A stretch of DNA of 55,332 bases, taken from Anaerolineales bacterium (lineage in GTDB: Bacteria > Chloroflexota > Anaerolineae > Anaerolineales > Villigracilaceae). The stretch lies in NCBI GenBank assembly GCA_014860745.1, contig JACZJC010000036.1, forward strand, positions 1-55,332. Reading direction: 5' to 3'. Position numbers and translations under genes: made by a program. The notes beneath the pieces were generated by a model, which saw only the letters and a program-made list of their open reading frames with translations, was not told the origin of the DNA and did not search any database. Positions 24,018 to 32,988 of the stretch are shown piece after piece (within the stretch, counting starts at the first letter, position 1; the number at the start of each line of letters is the position of its first letter).

Positions 24018-24144
24018 ATGTGAAAGTTGACGTGCTGCTTTCAGCATACAGGCGCGATTCCATAAGGTTGAGCGTTGATGAAGCCGCGCACACCGATGAC
24101 CAATGGGGATTTGCCTGCACGAAATTCGTAAATCATAGCCGCGA

Positions 24145-25233
24145 TTATACCTGAGTTTCAGCGTCGATCAGGTCTTGCAGGTGATCGAGAACTTTGGGAT
24201 TTGGCACGCCGCCGTATAAAAGTTGAGCGGCAATTTCCCTATCCAGTTTTTCGGATGCACCGAGATCGCCGGCCAGCATTTGCAGAATTTTCTGGTCGCA
24301 TTTATCGAGCAGGTCGGAGGCGTTTTGCACATCTTCGGGAAACCACATTTTGCGGTTGAGAATGCGTTCGCTGGTGTCGCCGTCGAACTCAAAGCAGAAG
24401 GTATGGAAGAGTTGATGGGCGGTATCCAGCACGATCTGTGATTCGATCTTCGGCGTGGCGTTGGAGAAAAAGACCTCGGCGAAATCCTTCAATTGATTGA
24501 AAGTGAAATCGGGATTGGCGTTGAAAATATCGTAAAGCTTGTAGATGACCAGCGGGCGGTAAGGCGAAGGAGCCATGCGGATTTTGTGGGACGAGAGTAT
24601 ATTGAGATAACGTTCCAGTTTCTTCTCGGGTGAAATCGGCGCAGGAGTATTTTGTCTGGCTGGTTGAGGGCCATTTTGCTTTTGAGCAGGCTGGCTGTCA
24701 TTTTGTTTTGGCGCGGACTGGTTTTGCCCCCCGTTGTTTTGGCCGCCTTTTTTAAACTTGTTCACGCCCTGCCACTTGTCGTAAAAGACAAATTTATCAC
24801 AGGCATTGACGAGATAATCGGCGCTCGTCCCGCTGATGCCCATGCCAATGACGGTCTTGCCGTGGGCGCGCAGGCGATGAACCAATTCTGTGAAATCACC
24901 ATCACCCGAAACAAGCAGGACATGGGTAAAAGCATTCTTTTCGTCGTAGAACAATTCCAGCGCGTCGATCACAATGCGAATATCGGCGGCATTCTTCCCG
25001 CGCTTGCTGTTGACGTGGACCAACTCCACGCCGAGGCTGAGCAACTGGCGCTGTTTGCTTGCGGCCTCCGCCCAATCGGCATAGGCACGGCGCAGCACCA
25101 CGCGGCCCATCTGTCCCGCATATTGAAAGATGCGGCCCCAGTCCACATCGGCGCTTTTGCCGAAGGCTTCCTCCACGCTTATTTCAATGTTGTCATAGTC
25201 AATGAAAACGGCTACCTGTGTATCCTGTCCCAT
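24145..25233 (-). CDS. NYN domain protein (LabA/DUF88-like putative ribonuclease)
   Basis: 362 residues. The N-terminal NYN/PIN-like domain holds VAVFIDYDNIEIS (first Asp near residue 11), NSKRGKNAADIRIVIDALELFY and LLVSGDGDFTELVHRLRAHGKTVIGMG, giving the acidic triad of this nuclease fold. A Gln/Asn/Pro-rich linker (about 175-215) leads to a helical C-terminal domain of about 140 residues that I do not recognise. NYN proteins are predicted RNases. ATG 25233 has GGAG 6 nt upstream and replaces an ATG at 25305 that would overlap the divergent gene. The divergent nuclease gene begins 64 nt away. Confidence 0.85.
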   Translation of the reverse strand: MGQDTQVAVFIDYDNIEISVEEAFGKSADVDWGRIFQYAGQMGRVVLRRAYADWAEAASKQRQLLSLGVELVHVNSKRGKNAADIRIVIDALELFYDEKNAFTHVLLVSGDGDFTELVHRLRAHGKTVIGMGISGTSADYLVNACDKFVFYDKWQGVNKFKKGGQNNGGQNQSAPKQNDSQPAQKQNGPQPARQNTPAPISPEKKLERYLNILSSHKIRMAPSPYRPLVIYKLYDIFNANPDFTFNQLKDFAEVFFSNATPKIESQIVLDTAHQLFHTFCFEFDGDTSERILNRKMWFPEDVQNASDLLDKCDQKILQMLAGDLGASEKLDREIAAQLLYGGVPNPKVLDHLQDLIDAETQV

Positions 25234-25297
25234 TCGAAACTCCAAAAATTTTTCCAAAGTATAGCATAGGCGCAACATTCTGTGGCAAAATAAGGCC

Positions 25298-26137
25298 ATG
25301 TCCATTCAATTGAACACCCTCAGCCAATCGTCCCTGCAGGATTACAACGACTGTCCGCGCAGGTTCGAGCTGCGCTATCTTCAACAATTGGCCTACCCGG
25401 CCATCGAAACCGAGCCCGCACTCGAAAACGAAAAACACTTAAAAGAAGGCGAATATTTTCACCGTCTCGCCCAGCAGCATTTCATCGGAATTCCAGCGGA
25501 GCAGGTTTCCAAACTCGCCAACACCGACAACCTGCAACGGTGGTGGGACAACTTCACAAACGCCACAGACCTGTCAAGTCTTACATCGTCCCCGAAAGGG
25601 AAAGACCTCCCAGGTCTAAAAACCGAAATCACACTCTCCGCGCCGCTCGGCAAATTCCGTCTCGTCGCAAAATACGACCTCATCGCATTCGGCGGCGAAA
25701 AAATTTACATCTACGATTGGAAGACCTATCGCAAACGCCCAAAAAATGAATGGCTTGCCGTCCGCTGGCAGACGCGGGTGTATCGCGCACTGCTCGTGCA
25801 GGCGGGCGCACATCTCAACGGCGGCAAATCCATCCAGCCCGAACAAATCGAAATGATTTACTGGTTTCCAGATTTTCCCAACGACCCCGCGCGATTCGAT
25901 TACAAAGCGGACCAGTTCAAGCGGGATTGGGATGCCCTTACAAAACTTGCAGATGAAATTACAACCGCTTCTTCCTTCCCGAAAACGGATGAAGTCTCGA
26001 AGTGCAGTTACTGTCCCTATAGATCGTACTGCAATCGCGGAATCCGAGCCGGGGACGCGCTGGATGCCGAACTCGAAACCGAAGCCGAGGAATTGTTCGA
26101 TATCAACTTCGAGCAGATCGGGGAGATCGAGTTTTAG
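25298..26137 (+). CDS. RecB/Cas4-like PD-(D/E)XK nuclease with Cys cluster
   Basis: 279 residues. Active-site pattern: H55 in EYFHRLAQQ, D127 in KYDLIAF, and D140-W-K142 in IYIYDWKTYRKRP. Q158 in the WQTRVYRALL helix is typical of the RecB family. Cys19 near the N-terminus plus C236, C239 and C245 (CSYCPYRSYC) form the four-cysteine iron-sulfur clasp seen in AddB and Cas4 nucleases. No CRISPR array or helicase gene is nearby, so a role in DNA repair is only a guess. Residues about 90-107 are encoded by a palindrome (separate entry). It is divergent from the NYN gene. Confidence 0.85.
   Translation: MSIQLNTLSQSSLQDYNDCPRRFELRYLQQLAYPAIETEPALENEKHLKEGEYFHRLAQQHFIGIPAEQVSKLANTDNLQRWWDNFTNATDLSSLTSSPKGKDLPGLKTEITLSAPLGKFRLVAKYDLIAFGGEKIYIYDWKTYRKRPKNEWLAVRWQTRVYRALLVQAGAHLNGGKSIQPEQIEMIYWFPDFPNDPARFDYKADQFKRDWDALTKLADEITTASSFPKTDEVSKCSYCPYRSYCNRGIRAGDALDAELETEAEELFDINFEQIGEIEF
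25567..25617. repeat. In-frame palindrome inside the RecB-like nuclease gene
   Basis: AGACCTGTCAAGTCTT (25567-25582) pairs with AAGACCTCCCAGGTCT (25602-25617) at 13 of 16 positions. It encodes TDLSSLTSSPKGKDLPGLK, lying between an N-terminal helix and the first core strand. Confidence 0.6.
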
Positions 26138-26149
26138 CCATCCATATAA

Positions 26150-26177
26150 AAAGAGACAGGCGATTACCTGTCTCTTT
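26150..26177. terminator. Bidirectional terminator
   Basis: 11-bp perfect stem AAAGAGACAGG / CCTGTCTCTTT with a 6-nt loop, between the convergent nuclease and DUF1385 genes. Confidence 0.8.
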
Positions 26178-26194
26178 GGGTGGGATTCTCCCGG

Positions 26195-27082
26195 TTACAC
26201 GATCTCCGCTTCCGCCAGCCGCATGGACTTGAACGACTCAATTGCCACTTCCAGCATGGCATGATCGGGGTCGCGGGTGGTGAGATGCTGGAGAGCCAGG
26301 TTGGGCTTGATCATAAATTGAACAATTGGGTTATTCAAATGATTCGCCGTCCAGCGGATGTATTCGACAGCAATGCCCGCCAGGATGGGAATGAAAAGGA
26401 TGCGAGTGGCCAAACGCCACAAAATCGGCATGGGACCCAATGCTGTGAACACCAAAATGGACAGTAATACCAGGGTGAGTAAAAAGGCCGTCCCGCAGCG
26501 CGGGTGTTCAATGGGATATTTCGCCACGTTTTCAGGAGTTAATTCCGCGCCAGCTTCATAGGCGTTGATGGTCTTATGCTCCGCGCCGTGATACATGAAA
26601 ACGCGCTTCACGTCGGGCATGAAACCGATCCCCCAGATGTAACCGACCAGGAGCAACAAGCGGAGCAGACCTTCCAGCAAATTTCCTGCCCACAAAGCGC
26701 TTGTAGTTTGCGAAAGCAAATGCTCAACCCATCCGCCGATGCCGGCAGGGAGCAAAAAGAAGAGTCCAATGCCAAAGGCCAGAGACAGGCCCAACGTTAA
26801 ATAAAGAGCCGGTCCTTCCAGTTTTTCATCCTCGCCGGTTTGAGTATTCGCCGAAAGGGTGAGGGCGCGCATGCCCAACCCCAGCGCATCCCAAAGCAAA
26901 ATGCCGCCGCGCAAAAATGGAATCTTCGTGATCCCCGAACGGTAGACATTGGCGAGTTTTTCGGTGTGGACGGCAATGCCGCCATCGGGTGCGCGCATGG
27001 CAACGGCAAATGCTTTTTGCCCGCGCATCATGACGCCTTCGATCACGGCTTGTCCGCCATAAGTAATAATTCGATCTTCCAT
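26195..27082 (-). CDS. DUF1385 family membrane protein (YqhQ-like)
   Basis: 295 residues. The start YGGQAVIEGVMMRGQKAFAVAMR is the family signature, and YHGAEHKTINAYEAGAELT followed by HPRCGTAFLL is the second conserved block. Three to four membrane segments lie at about 95-115, 130-155 and 205-245. The biochemical role is unknown; homologues are widespread in Gram-positive-type bacteria and Chloroflexota. No strong ribosome binding site is visible before ATG 27082. Confidence 0.88.
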   Translation of the reverse strand: MEDRIITYGGQAVIEGVMMRGQKAFAVAMRAPDGGIAVHTEKLANVYRSGITKIPFLRGGILLWDALGLGMRALTLSANTQTGEDEKLEGPALYLTLGLSLAFGIGLFFLLPAGIGGWVEHLLSQTTSALWAGNLLEGLLRLLLLVGYIWGIGFMPDVKRVFMYHGAEHKTINAYEAGAELTPENVAKYPIEHPRCGTAFLLTLVLLSILVFTALGPMPILWRLATRILFIPILAGIAVEYIRWTANHLNNPIVQFMIKPNLALQHLTTRDPDHAMLEVAIESFKSMRLAEAEIV

Positions 27083-27098
27083 TTATTGATATTTTCCT

Positions 27099-27175
27099 GT
27101 AGGGGCAGGGATAAACCCTGCCCTCTTTGAAATAAATTCGCAAAAGGGCGACCGCCAGGGTCGCCCCTGCGAATT
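27099..27175. repeat. Paired GGGGC/GCCCC palindromes
   Basis: Two adjacent stem-loops. The first is GGGCAGGG / CCCTGCCC (27103-27123). The second is AATTCGCA...GGGCGACC / GGTCGCCC...TGCGAATT (27136-27175). The second overlaps the dipeptidase stop codon and may end its transcript. The phrase TGTAGGGGCAGGG resembles a dispersed repeat; a related CACCCCTAC occurs near 28585. Confidence 0.6.
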
Positions 27176-28541
27176 AAAAATTATAGAAAAAGTGTGTGAA
27201 GGCTTCGATGCCTTTGTACCAGGTGGGCAAATGCATGCGTTCATTCGGTGAGTGGACGTTGTCATCGGGCAAGCCAAAGCCAGTCAACAGAGAATCCGCA
27301 CCGACGTATTTTTGCAGAAGCACCACCGAGCCGATCGAGCCGCCTTCGCGCTTAAAGTAAGGACGCTTGCCCCACACTGTTTCGAGAGCCTTCGCAAGAG
27401 CCTGTACACCGGCGGAATCAGTTTCCACCAAAGCTGCGCCCGCGTTGTGCAAATTGATCAATTCCCATTTGATGGTCTTGGGCGCGTTCTTCTTGAGATA
27501 CGCTTTTATTTGTTTGGTTACTTCTTCAGGAGTCTGATCTGGCACAAGGCGGCATGAAATTTTCGCCATGGCCCATGCAGGCAGAACGGTCTTCGAACCC
27601 TGCCCAGTGAAACCGGAAAGCAAACCGTTCACTTCCAATGTTGGGCGCGCGCCCACCCGCTCGGATGGAATAAATTGCGGCTCGCCCCACAAAGCAGGCA
27701 CACCCGTCATCGCGATCAATTCCTTATTGCTGACAGGTAATCGTTTAAAGTCTTCGCGTTCACTCTTGCTCAGTTTGCGGACCTTGTCATAATAACCGGG
27801 CAGGGTGACCTTCCCATTTTTGTCGTGCATACCCGCCACCAATTCGATCAAGGCCTGCGCCGGGTTATGGATTGTTCCGCCAAAGAGGCCGGAGTGCAAA
27901 TCTTTATCCGGGCCGTAGACCTTCAATTCAAAATAGGCCAGTCCGCGCAAACCCGTGGTGATGGTCGGCTTGTCGGGTCCCATCATGCCGGCATCGGGGT
28001 TCAAACAAAAATCACAGGCAAGCAGTTCCTTATTCTTTTTGATGAATTCACCGAGATGTTCCGAGCCGATTTCCTCCTCGCCCTCGACCAGCCACTTGAG
28101 GTTGACGGGCGATCCTGTCGTGCGGACAATTGCTTCGACCGCTTTGAGAGACGCCATCACCTGGCCTTTCATGTCCGAAGAGCCGCGCGCGAAAAGGTAA
28201 TCACCGCGCACTTCCGCCTTGAACGGATCGGAAGTCCACAATTCCAACGGGTCAACAGGCTGCACGTCGTAATGCCCGTAGATCATCACCGTCGGTGCAG
28301 ATTTGCCCGCCCCCAGCCACTCACCATAGACAACGGGATGTCCGCCGGTCGGCATGATCTGCACATTGTCCATATTCATGGAATTTAGCTGAGCAGCCAC
28401 CCACTCGGCAGCGCGTTGGACATCATCCTTGTTTTCATCTAGTGTGGAAATGGAGGGAATGGAAAGGAAGTCCTTCAATTCGCTCAAATATCGTTCGCTG
28501 TTTCCGCGGACGTAATCCAATGCTTTCTGAACATCTGACAT
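27174..28541 (-). CDS. M20 family dipeptidase
   Basis: 455 residues, a zinc peptidase of the CNDP/PepV-like group. The metal and catalytic pattern is visible: GHYDVQPVD (His and catalytic Asp), ARGSSDMKGQ (bridging Asp), EGEEEIGSEHL (catalytic Glu-Glu), NPDAGMM and the C-terminal DDNVHSPNERM (His). The dimerisation lid lies at about 205-365. It cleaves short peptides in the cytoplasm and would fit downstream of the peptide-binding protein encoded next to it. AAGGAG lies 8-9 nt before ATG 28541. Confidence 0.92.
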   Translation of the reverse strand: MSDVQKALDYVRGNSERYLSELKDFLSIPSISTLDENKDDVQRAAEWVAAQLNSMNMDNVQIMPTGGHPVVYGEWLGAGKSAPTVMIYGHYDVQPVDPLELWTSDPFKAEVRGDYLFARGSSDMKGQVMASLKAVEAIVRTTGSPVNLKWLVEGEEEIGSEHLGEFIKKNKELLACDFCLNPDAGMMGPDKPTITTGLRGLAYFELKVYGPDKDLHSGLFGGTIHNPAQALIELVAGMHDKNGKVTLPGYYDKVRKLSKSEREDFKRLPVSNKELIAMTGVPALWGEPQFIPSERVGARPTLEVNGLLSGFTGQGSKTVLPAWAMAKISCRLVPDQTPEEVTKQIKAYLKKNAPKTIKWELINLHNAGAALVETDSAGVQALAKALETVWGKRPYFKREGGSIGSVVLLQKYVGADSLLTGFGLPDDNVHSPNERMHLPTWYKGIEAFTHFFYNF

Positions 28542-28608
28542 GTTTGTTTCTCCTTTTCAGTTTTATGATGAACCCATTGCAGGTTCACCCCTACGATATA
28601 AATGACGA

Positions 28609-30300
28609 TTACGGCAAAGTCGTTGGCACCGGCGTTTGTTCTTCCAAAGTACGGCGGGTGACGAGATACCACTCGGTAATTAAAGCCAGACGGTCGCTGA
28701 CATCATACAACGGGGCAACCTGCACGCCCTGTACCTGCACATCCACACCATAGGAATAGACCGGGTAATACAGAGGCAGGGATGGCATTTCTTTTGTGAA
28801 AATCACCTGAAAATTACGATACAAACGCGCGCGTTCGGAAAAATCTGCGGCGGTGCGTGCGGTTTCGAGGAACTCACTCGCTGTGCGGTTGTCCCATTGC
28901 GAGTAGTTCTGTCCGCCGGTGGCTTCGGACTGATGCCAGAATAAATATGGGTCCGGGTCTGGTGTGCGGGACGTGTTCAAGTCGGCCAAAGCGGCCTGAT
29001 AATTGCGCGTGGTGAGAAAATCATTCACGAGTGAGTCGTAGCCCACGGCTTGCAGGTCAATCCGCACGCCGATCAAAGCCCAATCCGATTGGATTGCTTG
29101 AGCGATCTGAGTGTGGATCGCGTCATCGGGATGTACCAGCGTAAAGGTCAGGAATTGACCGTCTTTGGCGCGCACATCCCCGCCGCCTGCCGGAATCACA
29201 TATCCCTCTCCTTTTAGCAGAGCGGTGGCGGCATCCGGGTCATACTCGAATGTTTCGATCTCTTCGTAATACGCCCATGAGCCGGGCAGGATGGGGCCGC
29301 TCGCGATCACTGCCTGTCCCTTCAAAATATGAGAGACGATGATATTGCGATTGAGACCAAGCAAGAGCGCGCGGCGGACGCTGGCATTTTGCAAGAAGGG
29401 AGCGCTTGGATTATTGTGGTTTAGGAATACCAGCCCCATTTGAGGAAGGCGGCTGGTGTAAACAGACAGGGTCGGCTCCATCAATGCCTGCCCGAGGACA
29501 TCGTTCGTCAACTGGCTGACGCCCAATACTTCGCCTTGTTGGTAAGCAGAAAAAGCAGATGCAGAATTCGGGTAATACCGGAAAACAACCTGCTCGATAA
29601 ACGGCGGCGGAATAAAATAGTCCGCGTTGGCAACAAGCACAACGCCGGTGATTTGACCCCCGCTCGTCAGCAAGTGATCGAATTTATACGGGCCGGTACC
29701 GACAGGTTTTAAATTAAATTCCGCCGTGGCAAGCTGATCGGCAGGGATGGATTCCAAAAGATGTTTCGGCAGGACACCAAAGGTGGCGTAGTCTAAAAAC
29801 GGGGCGAACGGTTCGGGAAGTTTAATCTGGAAGGTTTTGTCATCCAGTCGTTTAAGCTCCACCTGAGACCACAAGTCTTTCACATCCTGTGGGAAAAGCG
29901 ATCCAGCGCTCTTGATCACCTCGATGGTGAAAATGACGTCATCGCTTGTTACAGGCTGGCCGTCGTGCCAGACTGCGTTCGGGCGGATGGAGAAATTGTA
30001 GATGGTGCCGTCCGCTGAAGCTCCCCATGAATCCGCCAGGTCGGGCTCGGGCAGTCCGCGTGAATCGAAGCGAATCAACCCGCTGAAGATGAGGCGGTCC
30101 ACATCACGGTCGGCGGAGTTGTTCCAATCCAGCATGGGGTTTAGCCGTCCCATCGACCCCACCAACGCCTCGGTATAAATGCCGCCAGGCGCGGCCTCGG
30201 GCAGGGTGATCACACTTACAGGCTGTTGACTGAGCAGGAGCAAAGCCACAATCACGATTGTGACTGTAACAACCAGAATTTGCCAGCGTAATTTTTTCAT
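28609..30300 (-). CDS. ABC transporter substrate-binding protein, peptide/nickel type
   Basis: 563 residues, SBP family 5. An uncleaved signal anchor or signal peptide lies at about 5-25 (WQILVVTVTIVIVALLLLS); no lipobox Cys is present. Family features include PGGIYTEALVGSMGRLNPML, LADSWGASADGTIYNFSIRPNAVWHDGQPVTSDDVIFTI and NASVRRALLLGLNRNIIV. It captures oligopeptides or similar ligands outside the membrane. No permease or ATPase genes are adjacent, so partners must be elsewhere. It is followed by the dipeptidase gene on the same strand. Confidence 0.9.
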   Translation of the reverse strand: MKKLRWQILVVTVTIVIVALLLLSQQPVSVITLPEAAPGGIYTEALVGSMGRLNPMLDWNNSADRDVDRLIFSGLIRFDSRGLPEPDLADSWGASADGTIYNFSIRPNAVWHDGQPVTSDDVIFTIEVIKSAGSLFPQDVKDLWSQVELKRLDDKTFQIKLPEPFAPFLDYATFGVLPKHLLESIPADQLATAEFNLKPVGTGPYKFDHLLTSGGQITGVVLVANADYFIPPPFIEQVVFRYYPNSASAFSAYQQGEVLGVSQLTNDVLGQALMEPTLSVYTSRLPQMGLVFLNHNNPSAPFLQNASVRRALLLGLNRNIIVSHILKGQAVIASGPILPGSWAYYEEIETFEYDPDAATALLKGEGYVIPAGGGDVRAKDGQFLTFTLVHPDDAIHTQIAQAIQSDWALIGVRIDLQAVGYDSLVNDFLTTRNYQAALADLNTSRTPDPDPYLFWHQSEATGGQNYSQWDNRTASEFLETARTAADFSERARLYRNFQVIFTKEMPSLPLYYPVYSYGVDVQVQGVQVAPLYDVSDRLALITEWYLVTRRTLEEQTPVPTTLP

Positions 30301-30405
30301 AGGTTATCTAAATATACCGTAGGGGAGCCCGTCCAGCGAATGGAAAATATCCTGATTAACCTTGAAGGGTTGCCCTTGCAGTAGAGAGTTACACAAATAA
30401 AGAAA

Positions 30406-30445
30406 GGCCGCCGCCACCCCAATTCAGGGCAATGGAACGGCGGCC
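30406..30445 (-). terminator. Terminator of secG
   Basis: Stem GGCCGCCG (30406-30413) / CGGCGGCC (30438-30445) with a GC-containing 24-nt loop. On the minus strand it is followed by TTTCTTTATTTG. It lies 20 nt beyond the secG stop. Confidence 0.65.
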
Positions 30446-30464
30446 CGTCAGGGGCTTGTGAAAA

Positions 30465-30689
30465 TTAGCGTCCGAGGATGATAATGGTGATCACAAGGCC
30501 GAAAAAAACCACGGCAAGTACGATTGTCACCCAGAAGAGGATGCGTTCGATCCCGCGGCGGGCGGTGAAAACGCCACCAGTGTCCGCGCCAGTCAGACCG
30601 CCCAGCCCCGCGCCCTTGCTTTGCAGGATGACGCTAAGGATCAAACCAACCGAGGTTATAATCAGCGAAATATCCAAAAAATTTTTCAT
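30465..30689 (-). CDS. secG: Protein translocase subunit SecG
   Basis: 74 residues. Two membrane helices (about 5-20 and 50-72) flank the conserved cytoplasmic loop QSKGAGLGGLTGADTGGVF. SecG joins SecY and SecE in the Sec translocon. ATG 30689 is preceded by AAGGAGG at 8 nt; the longer upstream reading from 30752 is not supported. Confidence 0.93.
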   Translation of the reverse strand: MKNFLDISLIITSVGLILSVILQSKGAGLGGLTGADTGGVFTARRGIERILFWVTIVLAVVFFGLVITIIILGR

Positions 30690-30838
30690 GCAATGTGCCT
30701 CCTTGAAATTAGCGGACAAATTATACCTGTTCGCGAAGTGAATCGTCAACAAGCGGTTTGGCAGGTCATTAAATCGAAATAAGTCGCTCCGAGGGTGTTT
30801 TCCACACTGGCGCGGTCTCCATTCTTCAAAAGGATTTT

Positions 30839-31900
30839 ATGCACGAAGTCATCATCAACCTGCACATGCACACCCGATATTCCGATGGAAGCGGTTTGCA
30901 TAATGATATCGCCGCCGCTGCCCTCAAAACGGATGTGGATGTGGTCATCGTCACCGACCATAATATTCTCGTCCACGGGTTCGAGGGATATTATAAGAAA
31001 AGAAATAAAAAAATCCTGATGCTGGTCGGCGAGGAAGTTCACGATCAGGCGCGCGACCCGCAGAAGAATCATTTGCTTGTCTTCGGCGCAAACCGTGAAG
31101 TAGCAACCTTTGCAGAAAATCCACAGAACCTCATCAATCAAGTACGCGATTCGGGCGGGTTGGCTTTCCTTGCTCACCCAGACGATCCTGAAGCAAAGGC
31201 TTTCAAAGAAACTGACATCTCGTGGGAGGATTGGTCAGTGCAGAATTACACGGGCATTGAGTTATGGAATGCCCTGAGCGAATTGAAAACGATTGTTCCC
31301 ACCAAACTTCACGGCGCGTTCTATGCTTACTTTCCCGCCCTCGTTGCCCATAAACCCATTCCAAATACGCTCGCAAAATGGGATGAACTACTTGCCAGCG
31401 GTCAAAAAGTGGTTGCGATTGGCGGCTCGGATGCACACGCACTGGACATGCACATGGGACCCATCCATCGCGTGATCTTTCCTTATGACTTTCATTTTCG
31501 CACTGTCAATACCCACGCGCTTCTCTCTGAACCGTTGAGCGGGGATGTGAACGAGGACAGGAATCTCATCTACAAAGCCCTCGCCGCGGGACATTGTTTC
31601 GTCGGCTACGATATGCCAGCCCCCACGCGCGGATTCCGCTTCACGGCTCAGGGACGGGATGCTTCTGCTTCGATGGGCGATGAGATTCCAGCGAAAGGCG
31701 GAGTTACCTTACAGGCGAAAATACCATCTCATGCGGAGGTTTTGCTTTTGAAAGATAGAAAGGTCATCCAAACCTGGAAAAACCAAACCGCCTGCACACA
31801 CATCACCACCGAGCCTGGCGTGTACCGCATTGAAGCCTACTGCCGATATTTGGGCAAACGGCGCGGGTGGATTTACAGCAATCCGATTTACCTGCGTTAG
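30839..31900 (+). CDS. PHP domain metal-dependent phosphoesterase
   Basis: 353 residues. Metal motifs of the PHP fold are HMHTRYSDG (9-17), VIVTDHN, GEEVHD, FLAHPDD and GGSDAHAL. Residues beyond about 270 form a beta-rich C-terminal domain (GVTLQAKIPSHAEVLLLKDRKVI.TW), as in secreted or trehalase-like PHP proteins, but no signal peptide is present. The substrate is unknown; relatives hydrolyse phosphate esters or histidinol phosphate. The TAG stop uses the first base of repeat copy B. Confidence 0.88.
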   Translation: MHEVIINLHMHTRYSDGSGLHNDIAAAALKTDVDVVIVTDHNILVHGFEGYYKKRNKKILMLVGEEVHDQARDPQKNHLLVFGANREVATFAENPQNLINQVRDSGGLAFLAHPDDPEAKAFKETDISWEDWSVQNYTGIELWNALSELKTIVPTKLHGAFYAYFPALVAHKPIPNTLAKWDELLASGQKVVAIGGSDAHALDMHMGPIHRVIFPYDFHFRTVNTHALLSEPLSGDVNEDRNLIYKALAAGHCFVGYDMPAPTRGFRFTAQGRDASASMGDEIPAKGGVTLQAKIPSHAEVLLLKDRKVIQTWKNQTACTHITTEPGVYRIEAYCRYLGKRRGWIYSNPIYLR

Positions 31901-31987
31901 TGCGTCGCACCAAACAGGTCGAATTTTCCTATTAATCAGCAGAGTCCAATCGATTTGAATTATCTCAACAAGTGAGGTGCGACGCAC
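31900..31987. repeat. GTGCGTCGCACC element, copy B
   Basis: 88 bp with perfect 12-bp terminal inverted repeats (31900-31911 and 31976-31987). The interior follows the same pattern as copies A and C (CACCAAACAGGT, TTTTC, ATTAA, AGCAGA, ATCGATTTGAATTATC). The left end supplies the last base of the PHP gene's stop codon. Confidence 0.8.
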
Positions 31988-32164
31988 CCTCTTTCAGCAA
32001 GAAAAATGCCCTTCGGGCGGGAGCAGTTGTCGGTTAAGAATGAGGCGGGGTTTCGTCCGCAGGAAAAGATTCTGTGGTAAACTTTCGCCCGCTAACAGGT
32101 ACGTCTTAATACACGTGCCTTTCCGTTCCCGACGGGCCCACGGCCTGGACAGGATCAAACCCAT

Positions 32165-32180
32165 GGAAAGGAGGATTTCC
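32165..32180 (+). promoter_or_regulatory. rpsF Shine-Dalgarno in a small hairpin
   Basis: GGAAA (32165-32169) can pair with TTTCC (32176-32180), placing the ribosome binding site GGAGG in or near the loop, right before ATG 32183. The whole leader (about 32080-32182) is GC-rich and could fold further. Control by S6:S18 is known for rpsF leaders in other bacteria but is not shown here. Confidence 0.4.
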
Positions 32181-32182
32181 CA

Positions 32183-32467
32183 ATGCGTAATTATGAATTG
32201 ATGTGCATCATCCAGCCCGACCTGGACGAGACTGCTTTTAACGGCGTGCTCGACAAGGTGAAGGGGTGGATCAGCGAATCAGGCGGCAGTGTGGATAAAG
32301 CCGAGGTGTGGGGACGCCGCAAGCTGGCTTACATTATCCAAAAGCACCGCGAAGGCCAGTACGTTCTTTTGAACGTAACCATGGAACCCGCCGCCACCTT
32401 CGACCTCGAACGCAACCTGCGTTACCAAGAGTCGATCATACGTCATATGCTTTCTGTTGTTGGTTAA
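32183..32467 (+). CDS. rpsF: 30S ribosomal protein S6
   Basis: 94 residues. MRNYELMCIIQPDLDE and the WGRRKLAYIIQKHREGQYVLLNV core are diagnostic of bS6, which binds 16S rRNA as a heterodimer with S18. First gene of the classic rpsF-ssb-rpsR operon. Confidence 0.97.
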   Translation: MRNYELMCIIQPDLDETAFNGVLDKVKGWISESGGSVDKAEVWGRRKLAYIIQKHREGQYVLLNVTMEPAATFDLERNLRYQESIIRHMLSVVG

Positions 32468-32507
32468 TTTTATTGTGATTGCGCGGTAATTTACCAAGGA
32501 GATTGAG

Positions 32508-32927
32508 ATGAGCCGAGGCCTTAATAAAGTTCAGATCATTGGGCATCTTGGGAAAGACCCGGAGATGCGGTACACCCCTTCCGGCAAACCTGTCACCACG
32601 TTTTCGGTGGCGGTCAGCCGTTCGTGGAACAGCGCGGACGGTGAACGTCACAGCGAAACCGAGTGGTTCAATGTGGTAGCCTGGGGAAACCTTGCTGAAA
32701 TTTGCAAACAATATCTCGTAAAGGGACAGCAGGTTTACATTGAAGGACGCCTGCAAACCCGCCGTTGGGATGACAAGGAAGGCGTTAAGCATACCAGCGT
32801 GGAGATTGTTGCCAGCGAGATGATGATGCTGGGCGACCGACGCGATTCAAACAACCATACACAGGAAGTGGACAACGCCTCCGCCGACCCGACAACTGGT
32901 GCGGTGGAAGATGAATTTCCGTTCTAA
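32508..32927 (+). CDS. ssb: Single-stranded DNA-binding protein
   Basis: 139 residues. The OB fold carries LNKVQIIGHLGKDPEMRYTPSGKPVTTFSVAVSRSW and WFNVVAWGNLAEICKQYLVKGQQVYIEGRLQTR. The acidic C-terminal tail ends DEFPF, a variant of the DDDIPF tip that recruits replication and repair partners. AGGAG lies before ATG 32508. It sits between rpsF and rpsR as in many bacteria. Confidence 0.97.
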   Translation: MSRGLNKVQIIGHLGKDPEMRYTPSGKPVTTFSVAVSRSWNSADGERHSETEWFNVVAWGNLAEICKQYLVKGQQVYIEGRLQTRRWDDKEGVKHTSVEIVASEMMMLGDRRDSNNHTQEVDNASADPTTGAVEDEFPF

Positions 32928-32988
32928 ATTCGCAGTTTTCTCGCAGGAAAGAATATTGCTGCGGCATAAGTAAGATTTGGAGTAACCC

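Noticed and set aside
24041-24136. 31-codon frame on the minus strand (MIYEFRAGKSPLVIGVRG...)
   Set aside because: It has no ribosome binding site and no known relative; it may be chance between the NYN gene and its terminator.
25298-26137. Cas4 of a CRISPR system
   Set aside because: The fold and cysteines fit Cas4/AddB nucleases, but there is no array or other cas gene in the window.
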